Positions 35,047-44,494 of a stretch of DNA of 62,001 nt are shown here, in pieces. This DNA is from Hephaestia sp. MAHUQ-44. Lineage in GTDB: Bacteria; Pseudomonadota; Alphaproteobacteria; Sphingomonadales; Sphingomonadaceae. The notes under the pieces were generated by a model. That model ran no database searches and had not been told where the DNA came from. It worked only from the letters and a program-made list of their open reading frames with translations. Each line of letters begins with the position of its first letter. Position 1 is the stretch's first letter. Both the position numbers and the translations under genes were made by a program. Location of the stretch: NCBI RefSeq assembly GCF_023806085.1, contig NZ_JAMSLX010000018.1:1-62001 (forward strand), written 5' to 3'.

Positions 35047-35153
35047 GCGTGCCGCCTCCCTGCCGAACGGGGATGATAGGGATCGATCGCCAATGGCCTC
35101 ATACGCATTCCAGTCGGTTCACTTTCACCGTTGGCGACACGATCCCGGGAGCA

Positions 35154-37970
35154 TCAGAAGCGCAACCGGACGCCGCTGACGTAATAGCGGCCGATCCGAT
35201 CGTACATTTGCGAGTTGGACACCGTGGGCTGGACGATGTTGTTGGGGATCACCGGCGGATCGGTGTTCAGCAGATTGTCGATCTTGCCGTAGATTTCGAT
35301 ATTGTCGGTCAGTTTGTAGGAGGCCGACAGATCGAGATAGGCGCGGCCCTTCACCCGGTTCTGGTCGGCGGGCAGATCGACGTCATCGACATAGATGCTG
35401 CGGAACTTGCCGCCGCCGATATAGCGGACATAGGCACCGAGCCGCAGCGGCCCACCCGCATAGGTGAGGTCGAAATTCGCCTTCCAGCGCGGCTGCCCGC
35501 CCGGATCGGTGGCAATGTCGCCGAGCGAACTCGTCGTCACGCCCGAGGTGGTGAGCGCCAGCTTGTCGACATAGTTGACCAGCAGGCGCGATCCCAGCGT
35601 GCCGGCCGCCAGCGGACGCCGGTACGACAATTCAAAATCGACGCCGGCGGTCTCGATCGTCTGCGCGTTGATCAGCGTCGCCTGAACCAGCGTGATCGCG
35701 TTCGCGGCATTCTGGGTGACGAAGGCGCAGAATTCGGGGAGATTGGCAATGAAGCAATTGTTGACGATCGTCTGCGACGGGACCGCGGTGATCGCGCCGT
35801 CGATCTTGATCGAATAATAATCGATCGACGCGCTCAGGCCGGGCAGCGCGCTGGGCTGGACCACCACGCCCACGGCCTTGGTATCGGCCTTTTCGGGCAG
35901 CAGGTTCGGGTTGCCGCCGGTCAACTGGGTCACGAATCCGGCGACGTTGTTGCGCGGATCGTTGATCGTGTTGATGACCTGATTCTGGCCCGAAAACAGC
36001 TCGTTGACGTTCGCCGCGCGAATGTCGCGCGAGAGCGTCCCGCGGAACCGGATGTCCTCGATCGGCGAATAATTGAGCCCCGCCTTCCAGGTGGTCACGC
36101 CGCCGCTCGAGCTATAGTCGGTGTAGCGGATCGCGCCGTTGAACTCGATATTGTTGGCGAAGGGCAAGTCCTTGGCCAGCGGAACCGCAGCTTCGGCGTA
36201 GACTTCCCACACATCGAGATCACCGGCGAACGACTTCTGGTTGATCGAGCGCCAGCCCGAGACTTCCGAAATCGGATCCGAGACGCTTTTGATCTCCTCG
36301 CGGCGATATTCGCCGCCGACCGCGATCTTGACCTCTCCGGCCCAGGTGTTGAACGGCGAGCCGTTGAGGTTCGCGCCGAACGAATTCTGGCTCATCCTGG
36401 CATCGTAGAACGAGGTGCCGCGATACCAGTCGAGCGCGGCCTGGCTGATCGAGCCTGCCCCGAAGGCATTGATCGGCACGCACGCCGCATTGTCGTTGTT
36501 CGGGTTCGCATCGACGTTGATGCGGCACACCGGCTGGCCGGTGACCGGGCTGATCACCGCATCGATGCCCTGCGTCCAGCGCGCGTTGATACGGTTGTTC
36601 ACGCTTTCCTGCCGGAAGGTGTTTTCCGAGCGCTGGGCGTAGACGTCCCAGTCCCAGCTGCCGAAATTGCCTTCGGCGCCCACGGCATAACGGGTCGCGC
36701 GCGACACGCTGTTATTTTCCGAAAAACCGTCGTCGAGGTTCATCCGGCCGAACGCGAACGAGGGGATGTTGTTGTCGATCATGATCTGCCGGATGGATTG
36801 CGGCAGGAAGGCGTTGTCCTGATGGATGGTCAGCGTGCCGTTGTCGTAATTGGGCGCGAGATCGGACAGCACTTCGACGCGCGACCAGAGCAGGTCGGCC
36901 CACAAGGTGAGGTTCTTGCTGGCCTCGAAACTGGCCCGGCTATAGCCCGAATAGCGCGTGATGTGCGGCAGGATGTTGCCTTCGTCCTGGATCGAGACGC
37001 CATCGCCGCCGATCATGAAGGTGGTGTTGGGCGTCGCGCCGTAGGTGAAGGGCTCGGGCGTCCCGCCGGGGCCGAACTGGATGCCGTGAAGCGGGCTCCC
37101 CACCGGCGCGTTGATCAGGCCGCCGAAGGTCATCTTCGAATAGAGCGCGTTATAGGCGATGAAATTCTTCGTCTGGCCGTTGGTGGGCGTATAGGCCGGA
37201 TTGTTGAACAAGACGGGATTGCCACGCCCCCATGGGCGCGAGGCAACCGTCGTCTGGCCGGTATTGCGGTAGAAATCGCCCGCGATCGTGATGTTCAGGC
37301 GACCATCGAGGAACGAATGCCCCGCCGCACCCGAGAGCACCGGGCGGTTGAAGTCACCATAATCGGACACGCCGTAGGAGGCATCGAGCTTGACGCCTTC
37401 CATCTTCTTTTCGAGCGAGAAGTTGATCACGCCCGCCACCGCGTCCGAGCCGTAGGCGGCGGACGCGCCGCCGGTGACGACTTCGACGCCGCTGATCAGC
37501 GAGACGGGGAAGATATTGGTATCGACGCCGCCGAACGGATTGGTCGCCGCGAGGCGACGCCCGTCGAGCAGCAGCAGCGTGCGCGCGGCGCCCAGCGCGC
37601 GGAGATCGGCGACGTTCTGGCCGACCGGCTCGCTCGATTTGCCGACGTTCTGGTTGATGCGCAGTTGCGGAATCTCATAGGCGAGTTCGGCCACGCTGGT
37701 CAGCGCGCGGTCCTCGATCTGGCCCGCGCCGATCGTGGTCACCGGCGTCGGCGCGGTAAAGCCCGAGCCGAGGCGTGAACCGGTCACGACGATGCTGCTG
37801 CTGCCCGCGTCGTTGGCGGCGGCGATCTCGTCCTGCTGCGACTCCGATTCGGCCTGGGCATAGGCCGGAACCGCGATCGCCAGCGAAGCGAGCGCGATGG
37901 CGGTGATGCTGACGTCCTTCAACGCCGCACGGTGGCGGGCACACGCGAACACTGGCTGCGAGTTCTTCAT
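35154..37970 (-). CDS. TonB-dependent outer-membrane receptor 2
   Basis: A 938-residue receptor. The signal peptide ends near AYAQA (about residue 38-40), the TonB-box-like SIVVTGSR is at 59-66, and the plug holds LRALGAARTLLLLDGRRL and TGGASAAYGSDAVAGVINF. The barrel ends with YYVSGVRLRF. A strong GGGGAGG precedes ATG 37970. It is of the same general class as receptor 1 but not a near copy. Two operator A sites lie upstream in the divergent spacer, as for receptor 1. It probably takes up a substrate of the pathway. Confidence 0.93.
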   Translation of the reverse strand: MKNSQPVFACARHRAALKDVSITAIALASLAIAVPAYAQAESESQQDEIAAANDAGSSSIVVTGSRLGSGFTAPTPVTTIGAGQIEDRALTSVAELAYEIPQLRINQNVGKSSEPVGQNVADLRALGAARTLLLLDGRRLAATNPFGGVDTNIFPVSLISGVEVVTGGASAAYGSDAVAGVINFSLEKKMEGVKLDASYGVSDYGDFNRPVLSGAAGHSFLDGRLNITIAGDFYRNTGQTTVASRPWGRGNPVLFNNPAYTPTNGQTKNFIAYNALYSKMTFGGLINAPVGSPLHGIQFGPGGTPEPFTYGATPNTTFMIGGDGVSIQDEGNILPHITRYSGYSRASFEASKNLTLWADLLWSRVEVLSDLAPNYDNGTLTIHQDNAFLPQSIRQIMIDNNIPSFAFGRMNLDDGFSENNSVSRATRYAVGAEGNFGSWDWDVYAQRSENTFRQESVNNRINARWTQGIDAVISPVTGQPVCRINVDANPNNDNAACVPINAFGAGSISQAALDWYRGTSFYDARMSQNSFGANLNGSPFNTWAGEVKIAVGGEYRREEIKSVSDPISEVSGWRSINQKSFAGDLDVWEVYAEAAVPLAKDLPFANNIEFNGAIRYTDYSSSGGVTTWKAGLNYSPIEDIRFRGTLSRDIRAANVNELFSGQNQVINTINDPRNNVAGFVTQLTGGNPNLLPEKADTKAVGVVVQPSALPGLSASIDYYSIKIDGAITAVPSQTIVNNCFIANLPEFCAFVTQNAANAITLVQATLINAQTIETAGVDFELSYRRPLAAGTLGSRLLVNYVDKLALTTSGVTTSSLGDIATDPGGQPRWKANFDLTYAGGPLRLGAYVRYIGGGKFRSIYVDDVDLPADQNRVKGRAYLDLSASYKLTDNIEIYGKIDNLLNTDPPVIPNNIVQPTVSNSQMYDRIGRYYVSGVRLRF

Positions 37971-38092
37971 CTAATCCTCCCCTCGAAAGGCTCGAGCTCT
38001 TCGGCGGATCGCACCGCGCGTCCGCAGAATGACTCCGCCCGGTTTCCGACGATCGCGTGTTCGCGGTTCGCCGGTGACACTCATTCTGAATT

Positions 38093-38109
38093 AACGAACG
38101 TCAGTTGCC
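38093..38109. promoter_or_regulatory. Candidate operator A (TonB receptor 2 / MFS4, proximal)
   Basis: AACGAACG-T-CAGTTGCC. Its centre (38101) is exactly 60 bp from that of 38153-38169. Confidence 0.5.
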
Positions 38110-38116
38110 TATGACA

Positions 38117-38133
38117 TATAAAGTCTAGCTGGC
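38117..38133. promoter_or_regulatory. Candidate motif B (TonB receptor 2 / MFS4)
   Basis: TATAAAGTCTAGCTGGC, a looser motif B with one extra base. It lies between the two operator A sites. Confidence 0.35.
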
Positions 38134-38152
38134 AAGCACAAAATCAGTTAAT

Positions 38153-38169
38153 ACTGAACGTCGTTAGTC
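38153..38169. promoter_or_regulatory. Candidate operator A (TonB receptor 2 / MFS4, distal)
   Basis: ACTGAACG-T-CGTTAGTC, with nearly symmetric arms. A small palindrome, CAGT-TAAT-ACTG at 38145-38156, abuts it. Spacing to its partner is 60 bp. Confidence 0.5.
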
Positions 38170-38234
38170 AAAAGCGCGGTGGAATCGGGGGCTCGATCCT
38201 TCGACTCGAACGGCGGTCACAGGAGAAAGCGTCG

Positions 38235-39599
38235 ATGGCGGCTGTCGGGAACCGGGCGCAGGCGGTGGAACCGCCTGCCGGGATGAGCCCCTACCAATAT
38301 GCGGTCGTGATGCTGTGTTGTCTGATCAACATCTCCGATGGCTTCGATGTGGTGTCGCTCGCGGTCGCCGCACCGGTATTGAGCAAGGAGTGGCAGGTCG
38401 ATCCGGGCGTGCTCGGCACGATCTTCAGCGCCGCGGCGATCGGGCTGACGATCGGCGCGTTCCTGGTGGCGCCGCTGGCCGACAAGATCGGGCGCCGCCC
38501 GGTGATGCTCGGCAGCCTGGCGTCGCTGACGATCGCGGTATCGCTGACCAGCGTGGCGTCGGCATTGTGGCAGTTGTTCGTGTTGCGGCTGGTCACCGGT
38601 ATCGGACTCGGCACACTCGTGGTGTGCCTCAATGTTACCGTCGCCGATTATGCGAGCACCAAGGCGCGTAACCTGAGCATGGCGATCCTGCATACGGGCT
38701 TTACGATCGGCATGATGCTGGGCAGCGGTATCGCCGCGCTGGTGCTCGAAACCATCGGCTGGCGGGCGGTCTTCGTCGCTGCCGGCACGCTCAACGTCAT
38801 CACGCTGGTGCTCAGCTTCTTCATTCTGGGCGAATCGCGCGATTTCCTCGTACGGCGGCAGGCCGCGCGGGATCTGGCGCGGCTCAATCGGCTTCAGCGC
38901 CGCATGAGGCTCGACCCGTTCGCCGCGATGCCGCCCCGGCCCGCGATCGTGCGCAACTGGCGTACCTCGCTCACCGCGATGCTCGAACCCGGTTTACGCG
39001 GGCAAACCATCCTCATCTGGATCGCGTCGCTGACCTACGCGATCGTCGGCTATTTCCTGCTCAACTGGAAACCGACGATTCTCGCCAATGCCGGGTTGAC
39101 GCCGACGCTGGCGGCGGCGAGCGGGATCATCACCGGTGCGTGCGGTGCGCTTGGCCACCTCGCGATGGGGCTGGCGGGGCGGCGCGTCGGCGAGGGCCGG
39201 CTGACCGCGATGTTCTTCACCGGCGCGATGGTGACACTGGTGATTTTCGGCATTCAGCCCCCCGATCCGATTCCGCTGCTGGCGATGGCCGGGCTCACCA
39301 CCTTCTTCGTGGTTGGCGCCTATACCGGGCTGTTTCTGGTCGCGGTGAACATCTATGCGCCGTCGATCCAGGCCACCGGGGTGGGCTTTGTGGTGGGCTT
39401 CGGCAGGGTTGGGGCGATCGTCGGTCCGATGATCGGCGGCTTCCTGCTCAGCACCGGGCTCGATCGCATGGGCACCTATTTCGTCTTTTCGGCGATCGCG
39501 ATCATTCCTGCGATCACGATGCACCTCGCCAACCGTCTTGCCGCGGGCAAGGCTTCCACTGGAGACTTCGATGCAGAACCCGCCCGTCAGGCTGTTTGA
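38235..39599 (+). CDS. MFS transporter 4 (AAHS-like)
   Basis: An inner-membrane carrier of 454 residues with the aromatic acid:H+ symporter pattern: helix-1 ISDGFDVVSLAVAAPVLSKE, loop PLADKIGRRPVMLG, and a C-terminal repeat GFGRVGAIVGPMIGGFL. It follows AGGAGAA. It shares its MSxYQYA N-terminus with MFS3. The 3' end overlaps the downstream amidohydrolase by 29 bp. It is divergent from TonB receptor 2, so receptor and carrier are probably co-regulated. Confidence 0.92.
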   Translation: MAAVGNRAQAVEPPAGMSPYQYAVVMLCCLINISDGFDVVSLAVAAPVLSKEWQVDPGVLGTIFSAAAIGLTIGAFLVAPLADKIGRRPVMLGSLASLTIAVSLTSVASALWQLFVLRLVTGIGLGTLVVCLNVTVADYASTKARNLSMAILHTGFTIGMMLGSGIAALVLETIGWRAVFVAAGTLNVITLVLSFFILGESRDFLVRRQAARDLARLNRLQRRMRLDPFAAMPPRPAIVRNWRTSLTAMLEPGLRGQTILIWIASLTYAIVGYFLLNWKPTILANAGLTPTLAAASGIITGACGALGHLAMGLAGRRVGEGRLTAMFFTGAMVTLVIFGIQPPDPIPLLAMAGLTTFFVVGAYTGLFLVAVNIYAPSIQATGVGFVVGFGRVGAIVGPMIGGFLLSTGLDRMGTYFVFSAIAIIPAITMHLANRLAAGKASTGDFDAEPARQAV

Positions 39600-40455
39600 T
39601 ACCCACGCGCATTTCTTCACCAACGATATCGCGCGTTTCCCGATCGAGATCGCCGGCGCGCGCGAGGGGCGCGAATCGATCCTGCGCCGTATCGACGCCG
39701 AGCCGGCGACGGCGGCACGGATCCTCGGTCTGTGGAATGAGAACGGCGTCACCGGCGGCGCCGCGGTGCAGTACAATACCGTCTACAAGACCGATAACAG
39801 CTACACGTTGGCCGTCGCCGATGCGCATCGCGACCGTATTTCGGCCGTGCTGATCCTCAGCGCGGCCGAGCCCGAAACCCCGGCGATGCTCGACACGCTG
39901 GCGCGCACGCACAATGTGCGCGGGCTGCGCCTGTTCGGCTATCCCGACGATCGGGGCGACTATCCGTGGCTCGATTCGCCGGCCGCGCTTGACACATGGG
40001 AAGTCGCCGCCGCGCACAAGCTGACGATGGTCGTGATGTATGCGCCCGGCCAGCCCTCGGCGGCGGCGCTGGGACGGATCGTGGCGCTCGCCAGGCGCTT
40101 CGCGCCGATGACGATCGCGCTCGACCATTGCGGCTGGCCGGCGATCGATGCGGGCGTGGAAGGAACGCTGGGGGCTGAACATCTGATGCTGGCCGAGGTG
40201 CCCAACATCGTTTTCAAATTCACCCAGATCAACCTCAACCGTTTCCGCGAGACCGGGATCGATGCGGCGCGTTTCCTGCGTCACATCGTCGATATCTATG
40301 GCGCTGGCCGCGTGATGTGGGGCTCCGACTACGGGAATACCAAGGAGACCTATGCCGAGATGGTGACGCAGGCGGTGGCGGCGACCAGCCTGCTCGACGC
40401 CTCGGAGCGCGACCGGGTGCTGCACGCGAATGGCCAGCGGCTTTTCGGCGGATGA
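39571..40455 (+). CDS. Amidohydrolase-2 family protein
   Basis: A 294-residue TIM-barrel hydrolase. The metal motif is LFDTHAHFFTND (HxH), with ALDHCGWPAIDAG in the centre and RVMWGSDYGNTKETY at the C-terminus. Start at ATG 39571 because GGAG lies six bases ahead, giving a 29-bp overlap with MFS4. It is followed in tandem by another amidohydrolase with a four-base overlap, so both come from one operon. The paired enzymes may act on successive or alternative intermediates. Confidence 0.88.
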   Translation: MQNPPVRLFDTHAHFFTNDIARFPIEIAGAREGRESILRRIDAEPATAARILGLWNENGVTGGAAVQYNTVYKTDNSYTLAVADAHRDRISAVLILSAAEPETPAMLDTLARTHNVRGLRLFGYPDDRGDYPWLDSPAALDTWEVAAAHKLTMVVMYAPGQPSAAALGRIVALARRFAPMTIALDHCGWPAIDAGVEGTLGAEHLMLAEVPNIVFKFTQINLNRFRETGIDAARFLRHIVDIYGAGRVMWGSDYGNTKETYAEMVTQAVAATSLLDASERDRVLHANGQRLFGG

Positions 40456-41261
40456 CCGGGGCAGCGGCGCCCGAGCCGCCGGTGATCGACGCGCACGCGC
40501 ATGTTTTCACCCGCGCGATGCCGTTTACCGATACCGCCTGGACGCGGCCCGATTACGATTATCCGGTCGAGGCGTATCTGGCCGAGCTCGATGCGCATGG
40601 TGTTGCATTCGGCGTGATCACCGCGGCGAGCCTGTTCGGCGACTATAACGATTATAGTCTTGCTGCGCTGGCGCAGCATCCGCGGTTGCGCGCGACGGTG
40701 ATGCTCGATCCCGACACCGGGCCGGCCGACCTCGCCGATCTCCGGCGGCAGGGGGTGCGCGGGGTGCGGTTCCAGCTTCGGCCGGACGCCCCGCTGCCAG
40801 ATCTCCAGGGCTATCGGTTTCGGCGTTTCGTGACGCGGCTGGCCGATGCGGGGTTGCATCTGGAGCTCAATCTTGCCGGGCCGCAACTTGCTGGAATCCT
40901 CCCCGCGCTTGCCGAGCATCGTGTCGATATCGTGATCGACCATTTCGGGCTGCTGCGCAGCGAGCGCGATATGGAAGGCGAGGGCTTCCAGGCGGTGCTG
41001 CGGTCGATCGATACCGGGCGTGTCCGGGTGAAGATCTCGGCCGGCTTTCGGCTGCCGGCCGAGCGGCTGGCCAGCTATGCAGGCAAGCTGCTCGAGGTGG
41101 CGGGGCCCGAACGGCTGTTCTGGGGCAGCGATGCGCCGTTCGTGGGTGCCGAGGAGCGGATGCGTTTTACCGACGCGCTGGAGACATTCTACCGCATCGT
41201 GCCCGACGCGGCCACGCGTCGGCGCATCTCCGACGCTGCGCTACGCTTCTACTTCTTCTAA
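40452..41261 (+). CDS. Amidohydrolase-2 family protein (paralogue of 5340-6155)
   Basis: A 269-residue hydrolase. It begins DAHAHVFTRAMPF and has VRVKISAGFRLPAERL and LFWGSDAPFVGAEERM, all mirrored in the enzyme at 5340. The ATGA overlap with the preceding amidohydrolase gives coupling. The paralogue pairs with MFS1, this one with MFS4, so each carrier travels with one such hydrolase. Possible activity is hydrolysis of a lactone or amide in a ring-opened product. Confidence 0.88.
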   Translation: MTGAAAPEPPVIDAHAHVFTRAMPFTDTAWTRPDYDYPVEAYLAELDAHGVAFGVITAASLFGDYNDYSLAALAQHPRLRATVMLDPDTGPADLADLRRQGVRGVRFQLRPDAPLPDLQGYRFRRFVTRLADAGLHLELNLAGPQLAGILPALAEHRVDIVIDHFGLLRSERDMEGEGFQAVLRSIDTGRVRVKISAGFRLPAERLASYAGKLLEVAGPERLFWGSDAPFVGAEERMRFTDALETFYRIVPDAATRRRISDAALRFYFF

Positions 41262-41264
41262 ATC

Positions 41265-42143
41265 TCAGGCCCGAGCGGCGCGCATCTGCGCGGCCTTGAC
41301 CGTGTTGGCGAGCAGGCAGGCGATGGTCATCGGGCCAACGCCGCCGGGCACGGGGGTGACGGCGCGCGCGTGCTGGGCCTCGTCGAACGCGACGTCGCCG
41401 ACCAGCCTGGTGCGGCCGTCGGGCTGGACGACGCGGGTGATGCCGACGTCGATCACCACCGCGCCTTGCTTGATCCAGAAGCCCTTGACGAGGCGCGGCG
41501 CGCCAGCCGCGGCAACGATGATGTCGGCCTTGCGCACGATATCGGGCAGGTTGCGCGTTTCGATATGGGTGACCGTCACCGTCGCCTCGCGTTCGAGCAG
41601 GAGCATCGCGATCGGCTTGCCGACGATGTTCGACTTGCCGATCACCACCGCGTCGAGCCCGGTGAGATCGTCGAGCACGCTATCGAGCAGCATCATCACG
41701 CCGAGCGGCGTACACGGGACGAGCCCGCCGGTGCCGGTCGAGAGCCGCCCGACATTGACCGGGTGGAAACCATCGACGTCCTTGGCGGGGTCGACCGCGC
41801 CGAGGACAGTGGCTTCGTCGATATGCGGCGGCAGCGGCACCTGAACGAGGATGCCGTGGATGCAAGGGTCGGCGTTCAGGCGCGCGATCAGCGTCAGCAG
41901 CGCGTCCTGCGGCGTGCTCGCCGGGAGGCGATGCTCGCTCGAGGTAATCCCGACGCGGGCGCATGCCGCGATCTTGCTGGCGACATAGACTTCGCTCGCG
42001 GGGTCGTTGCCGATCAACACCACCGCCAGCCCCGGCGGCGCGCCGTCGCGCGCGCGGATGTCGCGCACAGCGGCCGCGGTGCGGGCGTCGACCGTCCGGG
42101 CGAGCGCGCGCCCGTCGATCCGCTCAGCCAGCGTCGTCGTCAC
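41265..42143 (-). CDS. folD: Bifunctional methylenetetrahydrofolate dehydrogenase / methenyltetrahydrofolate cyclohydrolase
   Basis: A 292-residue FolD that interconverts 5,10-methylene-, methenyl- and 10-formyl-tetrahydrofolate with NADP. The catalytic Lys is in [13 protein letters not shown], the cofactor-binding segment is [15 protein letters not shown], and the C-terminal [14 protein letters not shown] is diagnostic. Start at GTG 42143: it overlaps the stop of the ALDH (42140) as GTGA, so it is translated with that gene. Being embedded in a cupin/DUF6282/ALDH operon, it may be a pathway-dedicated copy. Together with MetF and PurU at the window end it could oxidise a folate-bound methyl group to formate. 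Confidence 0.94.
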   Translation of the reverse strand: MTTTLAERIDGRALARTVDARTAAAVRDIRARDGAPPGLAVVLIGNDPASEVYVASKIAACARVGITSSEHRLPASTPQDALLTLIARLNADPCIHGILVQVPLPPHIDEATVLGAVDPAKDVDGFHPVNVGRLSTGTGGLVPCTPLGVMMLLDSVLDDLTGLDAVVIGKSNIVGKPIAMLLLEREATVTVTHIETRNLPDIVRKADIIVAAAGAPRLVKGFWIKQGAVVIDVGITRVVQPDGRTRLVGDVAFDEAQHARAVTPVPGGVGPMTIACLLANTVKAAQMRAARA

Positions 42144-43558
42144 GCGGCGTCGAGCGTGACCGCGTTGATCACCTGCGCCTGCGTATATTCCTCCAGCCCT
42201 TCCTGGCCCATTTCGGTGCCCATGCCGGATTGCTTCAGGCCGCGAAAGGGGAGGCGCGGATCGATCGCCATCAACTGGTTGATCCACACCGTGCCCGATG
42301 TGACGCGCATCGCCACCTCGGTCGCGCGGGCGAGATCATTGCTCCAGACGGTACCGCCGAGCCCGTAATCGGTGCCGTTGACGCGCGCGATCAGATCGTC
42401 GAGGTCGCGATATTTGAGCACGGGCAACACCGGCCCGAACTGCTCCTCTTGCACCAGCGGAGCTGCGTCGTCGATGTCGCGGACGATCGTCGGCGGGATG
42501 AAATAGCCCGGCCGGTCGAGCGGGGCGCCGCCGGCAATCACCGTACCGCGCGTCGCGCTGTCCTCGATCAGTGCGGCGACCTTGTCGAACTGGAGCCGGT
42601 TCTGCACCGGGCCGATCTGCGCGCCCTGATTGGCGCCGTCGTCGACCACCGCCGCGCGCGCCAGCCGGGCGATCTCGTCGCAAAAGGCGTCATAGAGCGC
42701 TTCGGGGACATAGACGCGCTTGATCGCGACGCAGATCTGGCCGGCGTTGCGCATCGATCCCGCGAACACCTTGGCGGCGATCTGTACCGGATCGACGTCG
42801 TCGAGCACGATCGACGCGTCGTTGCCGCCCAGTTCGAGCGTCACACGCTTGAGCGTGCCCGCCGAGGACGCCAGTACTTTCTTGCCGGTCGCGGTCGAGC
42901 CGGTGAAGGAGACCTTGGCGATATCCGGGTGCGCGGTCAGCGCGGGGCCGAGTTCGTTTTCGTCGCACAGGATGTTCACCACACCCGCCGGCAGGATTTT
43001 CTGGCACAACTCGCCGAACAGCAAGGCGGTGAGCGGGGTGGTGGGCGCGGGCTTGCAGACCAGCGTGTTGCCGGCGATCAGCGCGGGCGCGACCTTGTTC
43101 GCGAGCAGCATCATCGGAAAGTTCCAGGGCGTGATCGTCGCCACCACGCCGAGCGGGGTGCGGTGCTCGATCACGCGGTTGGCGCCGTCGTCGCGCAGCA
43201 CTTTGGGGTCGAGCCGCATGGTCGCAAAGGCGCGCATCACCGCGACGCAACCGCCGATCTCCCTGGCGGCCTGATCGAGCGGCTTGCCCTGTTCGGCGGT
43301 GAGCAGCGCGGCAAATTCCGCCACGCGTTCGGCCAGCGCGTCGGCCAGCGCTTCCACCAGCCGGGCGCGTTCCCCGATCGGCGTCGCAGCCCAGCCGGGA
43401 AAAGCGCGTTTCGCGGCGGCAACGGCATCGTCGAGCAGCGCCGCATCGGCCCTGGGGCATTGCGCGAAGGGCCGGGCGGTTGCCGGATTGATGACATCGA
43501 AGCTGGCCACACCCGGCACCAGGGCGCCACCGACGAGCAGGCGGAAGTGATGATCCAT
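42140..43558 (-). CDS. NAD(P)-dependent aldehyde dehydrogenase 1
   Basis: A 472-residue ALDH. The catalytic Glu is in [14 protein letters not shown] and the nucleophilic Cys in [15 protein letters not shown], with [20 protein letters not shown] in the cofactor domain. The type resembles succinate-semialdehyde or lactaldehyde dehydrogenases. I set the start at ATG 43558 because GAGGA lies six bases upstream; ATG 43564 is also in frame. It lies nine bases after the DUF6282 gene and overlaps folD by four. Its substrate is probably an aldehyde from a ring-cleavage or side-chain step. Confidence 0.93.
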   Translation of the reverse strand: MDHHFRLLVGGALVPGVASFDVINPATARPFAQCPRADAALLDDAVAAAKRAFPGWAATPIGERARLVEALADALAERVAEFAALLTAEQGKPLDQAAREIGGCVAVMRAFATMRLDPKVLRDDGANRVIEHRTPLGVVATITPWNFPMMLLANKVAPALIAGNTLVCKPAPTTPLTALLFGELCQKILPAGVVNILCDENELGPALTAHPDIAKVSFTGSTATGKKVLASSAGTLKRVTLELGGNDASIVLDDVDPVQIAAKVFAGSMRNAGQICVAIKRVYVPEALYDAFCDEIARLARAAVVDDGANQGAQIGPVQNRLQFDKVAALIEDSATRGTVIAGGAPLDRPGYFIPPTIVRDIDDAAPLVQEEQFGPVLPVLKYRDLDDLIARVNGTDYGLGGTVWSNDLARATEVAMRVTSGTVWINQLMAIDPRLPFRGLKQSGMGTEMGQEGLEEYTQAQVINAVTLDAA

Positions 43559-43567
43559 GGGCATTCC

Positions 43568-44494
43568 TCAGGCTGGCTGGGCTTGGCGTGCCGCTGTTTC
43601 GGCGGCGGCATCGTCGAGATCGAGCCCGACGAGCCGGGCGGGGTTGTCGCCGATCATCGCGCTGATGTCGTCGTCGCCATAGCCGATATCGATCAGCATC
43701 TGGATGACATAGCGAAGCCCCTCGACCGGCGTCGGATTGCCGACCTGGCCCAGATCGGAGCCGATGATCGTGTTGGCCACGCCGCCGGACTCGATGCACA
43801 TTTTCAGGCTGTCATGGCTGTAGTTCTTGCCCTGAACGCCCGCCCACATGCAGCAGCTATGTTCGAGATAGGCGCCCATTTTCGCCAACTCGCCCATGTC
43901 GGCGGGGGTGCAGCCGATCAGGAAGGTCGGATGGTTGACCAGCAGCCGGGTGATACCGCGCGTCTTGGCCTCGGTGAAGAGCGGCCAGATCTCGCTGATG
44001 TGGAGATGGCCCGCCGAGAGCACGGCATCGTATTCCGCGATCTGATCGAGGATGCGTTTGACCTCATCCTTGAGCTTGCCGCGATCGTCGACGACGGTGA
44101 GCATCGTCGGATCGAGCATCTTGTCCTTGGTCGGCAGGAACTGCTTGCGGTGCGAATGGCGGATATGGTTGGCCGACGAGAAGGTGGGCATCCACACCAG
44201 CCGCGCGCCGAGCTTGAAGCCGTGCTCGACGGCATAGGGATTGAAGCCGCCGATAGTATTGTTGAGCGGCACCCCGGTGAGCAGCTTGACCGAGCCCGGC
44301 ATGATCTCGTCGAGCAGTGCCGCGACCGGCGTGACCGAGTAATAATGGTCCTTGAACAGGATCGCGCGGAGCCCGGCGGCTTCGCCTTCCCGGATCGCCT
44401 CGACATGGTTGAGGCGGCGCGGCATCACCGAGGGGCCGCTGTGGCAATGAAGGTCGATCGCGCCCTTGAGGAGTTGGGTGATCCGGTCGCTCAT
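43568..44494 (-). CDS. DUF6282-family amidohydrolase-like protein
   Basis: A 308-residue protein resembling the DUF6282 group, a metal-hydrolase-like fold. The N-terminal DLHCHSGPSVMPRR holds an HxH motif. Further His and Asp segments are LFKDHYYSVTPVA, ANHIRHSHRKQ, LSAGHLHISEIWPLF and IIGSDLGQVGNPTPVEG, typical of a TIM-barrel hydrolase. Start at ATG 44494 overlaps the cupin stop by four bases (ATGA). Its reaction is unknown, but the operon with a cupin, ALDH and FolD makes it part of the catabolic set. Confidence 0.82.
   Translation of the reverse strand: MSDRITQLLKGAIDLHCHSGPSVMPRRLNHVEAIREGEAAGLRAILFKDHYYSVTPVAALLDEIMPGSVKLLTGVPLNNTIGGFNPYAVEHGFKLGARLVWMPTFSSANHIRHSHRKQFLPTKDKMLDPTMLTVVDDRGKLKDEVKRILDQIAEYDAVLSAGHLHISEIWPLFTEAKTRGITRLLVNHPTFLIGCTPADMGELAKMGAYLEHSCCMWAGVQGKNYSHDSLKMCIESGGVANTIIGSDLGQVGNPTPVEGLRYVIQMLIDIGYGDDDISAMIGDNPARLVGLDLDDAAAETAARQAQPA

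Noticed and set aside
35028..37778. A 916-codon open frame antisense to TonB receptor 2
   Set aside because: It has no recognisable domain and opposes a well-supported receptor; a high-GC artefact.
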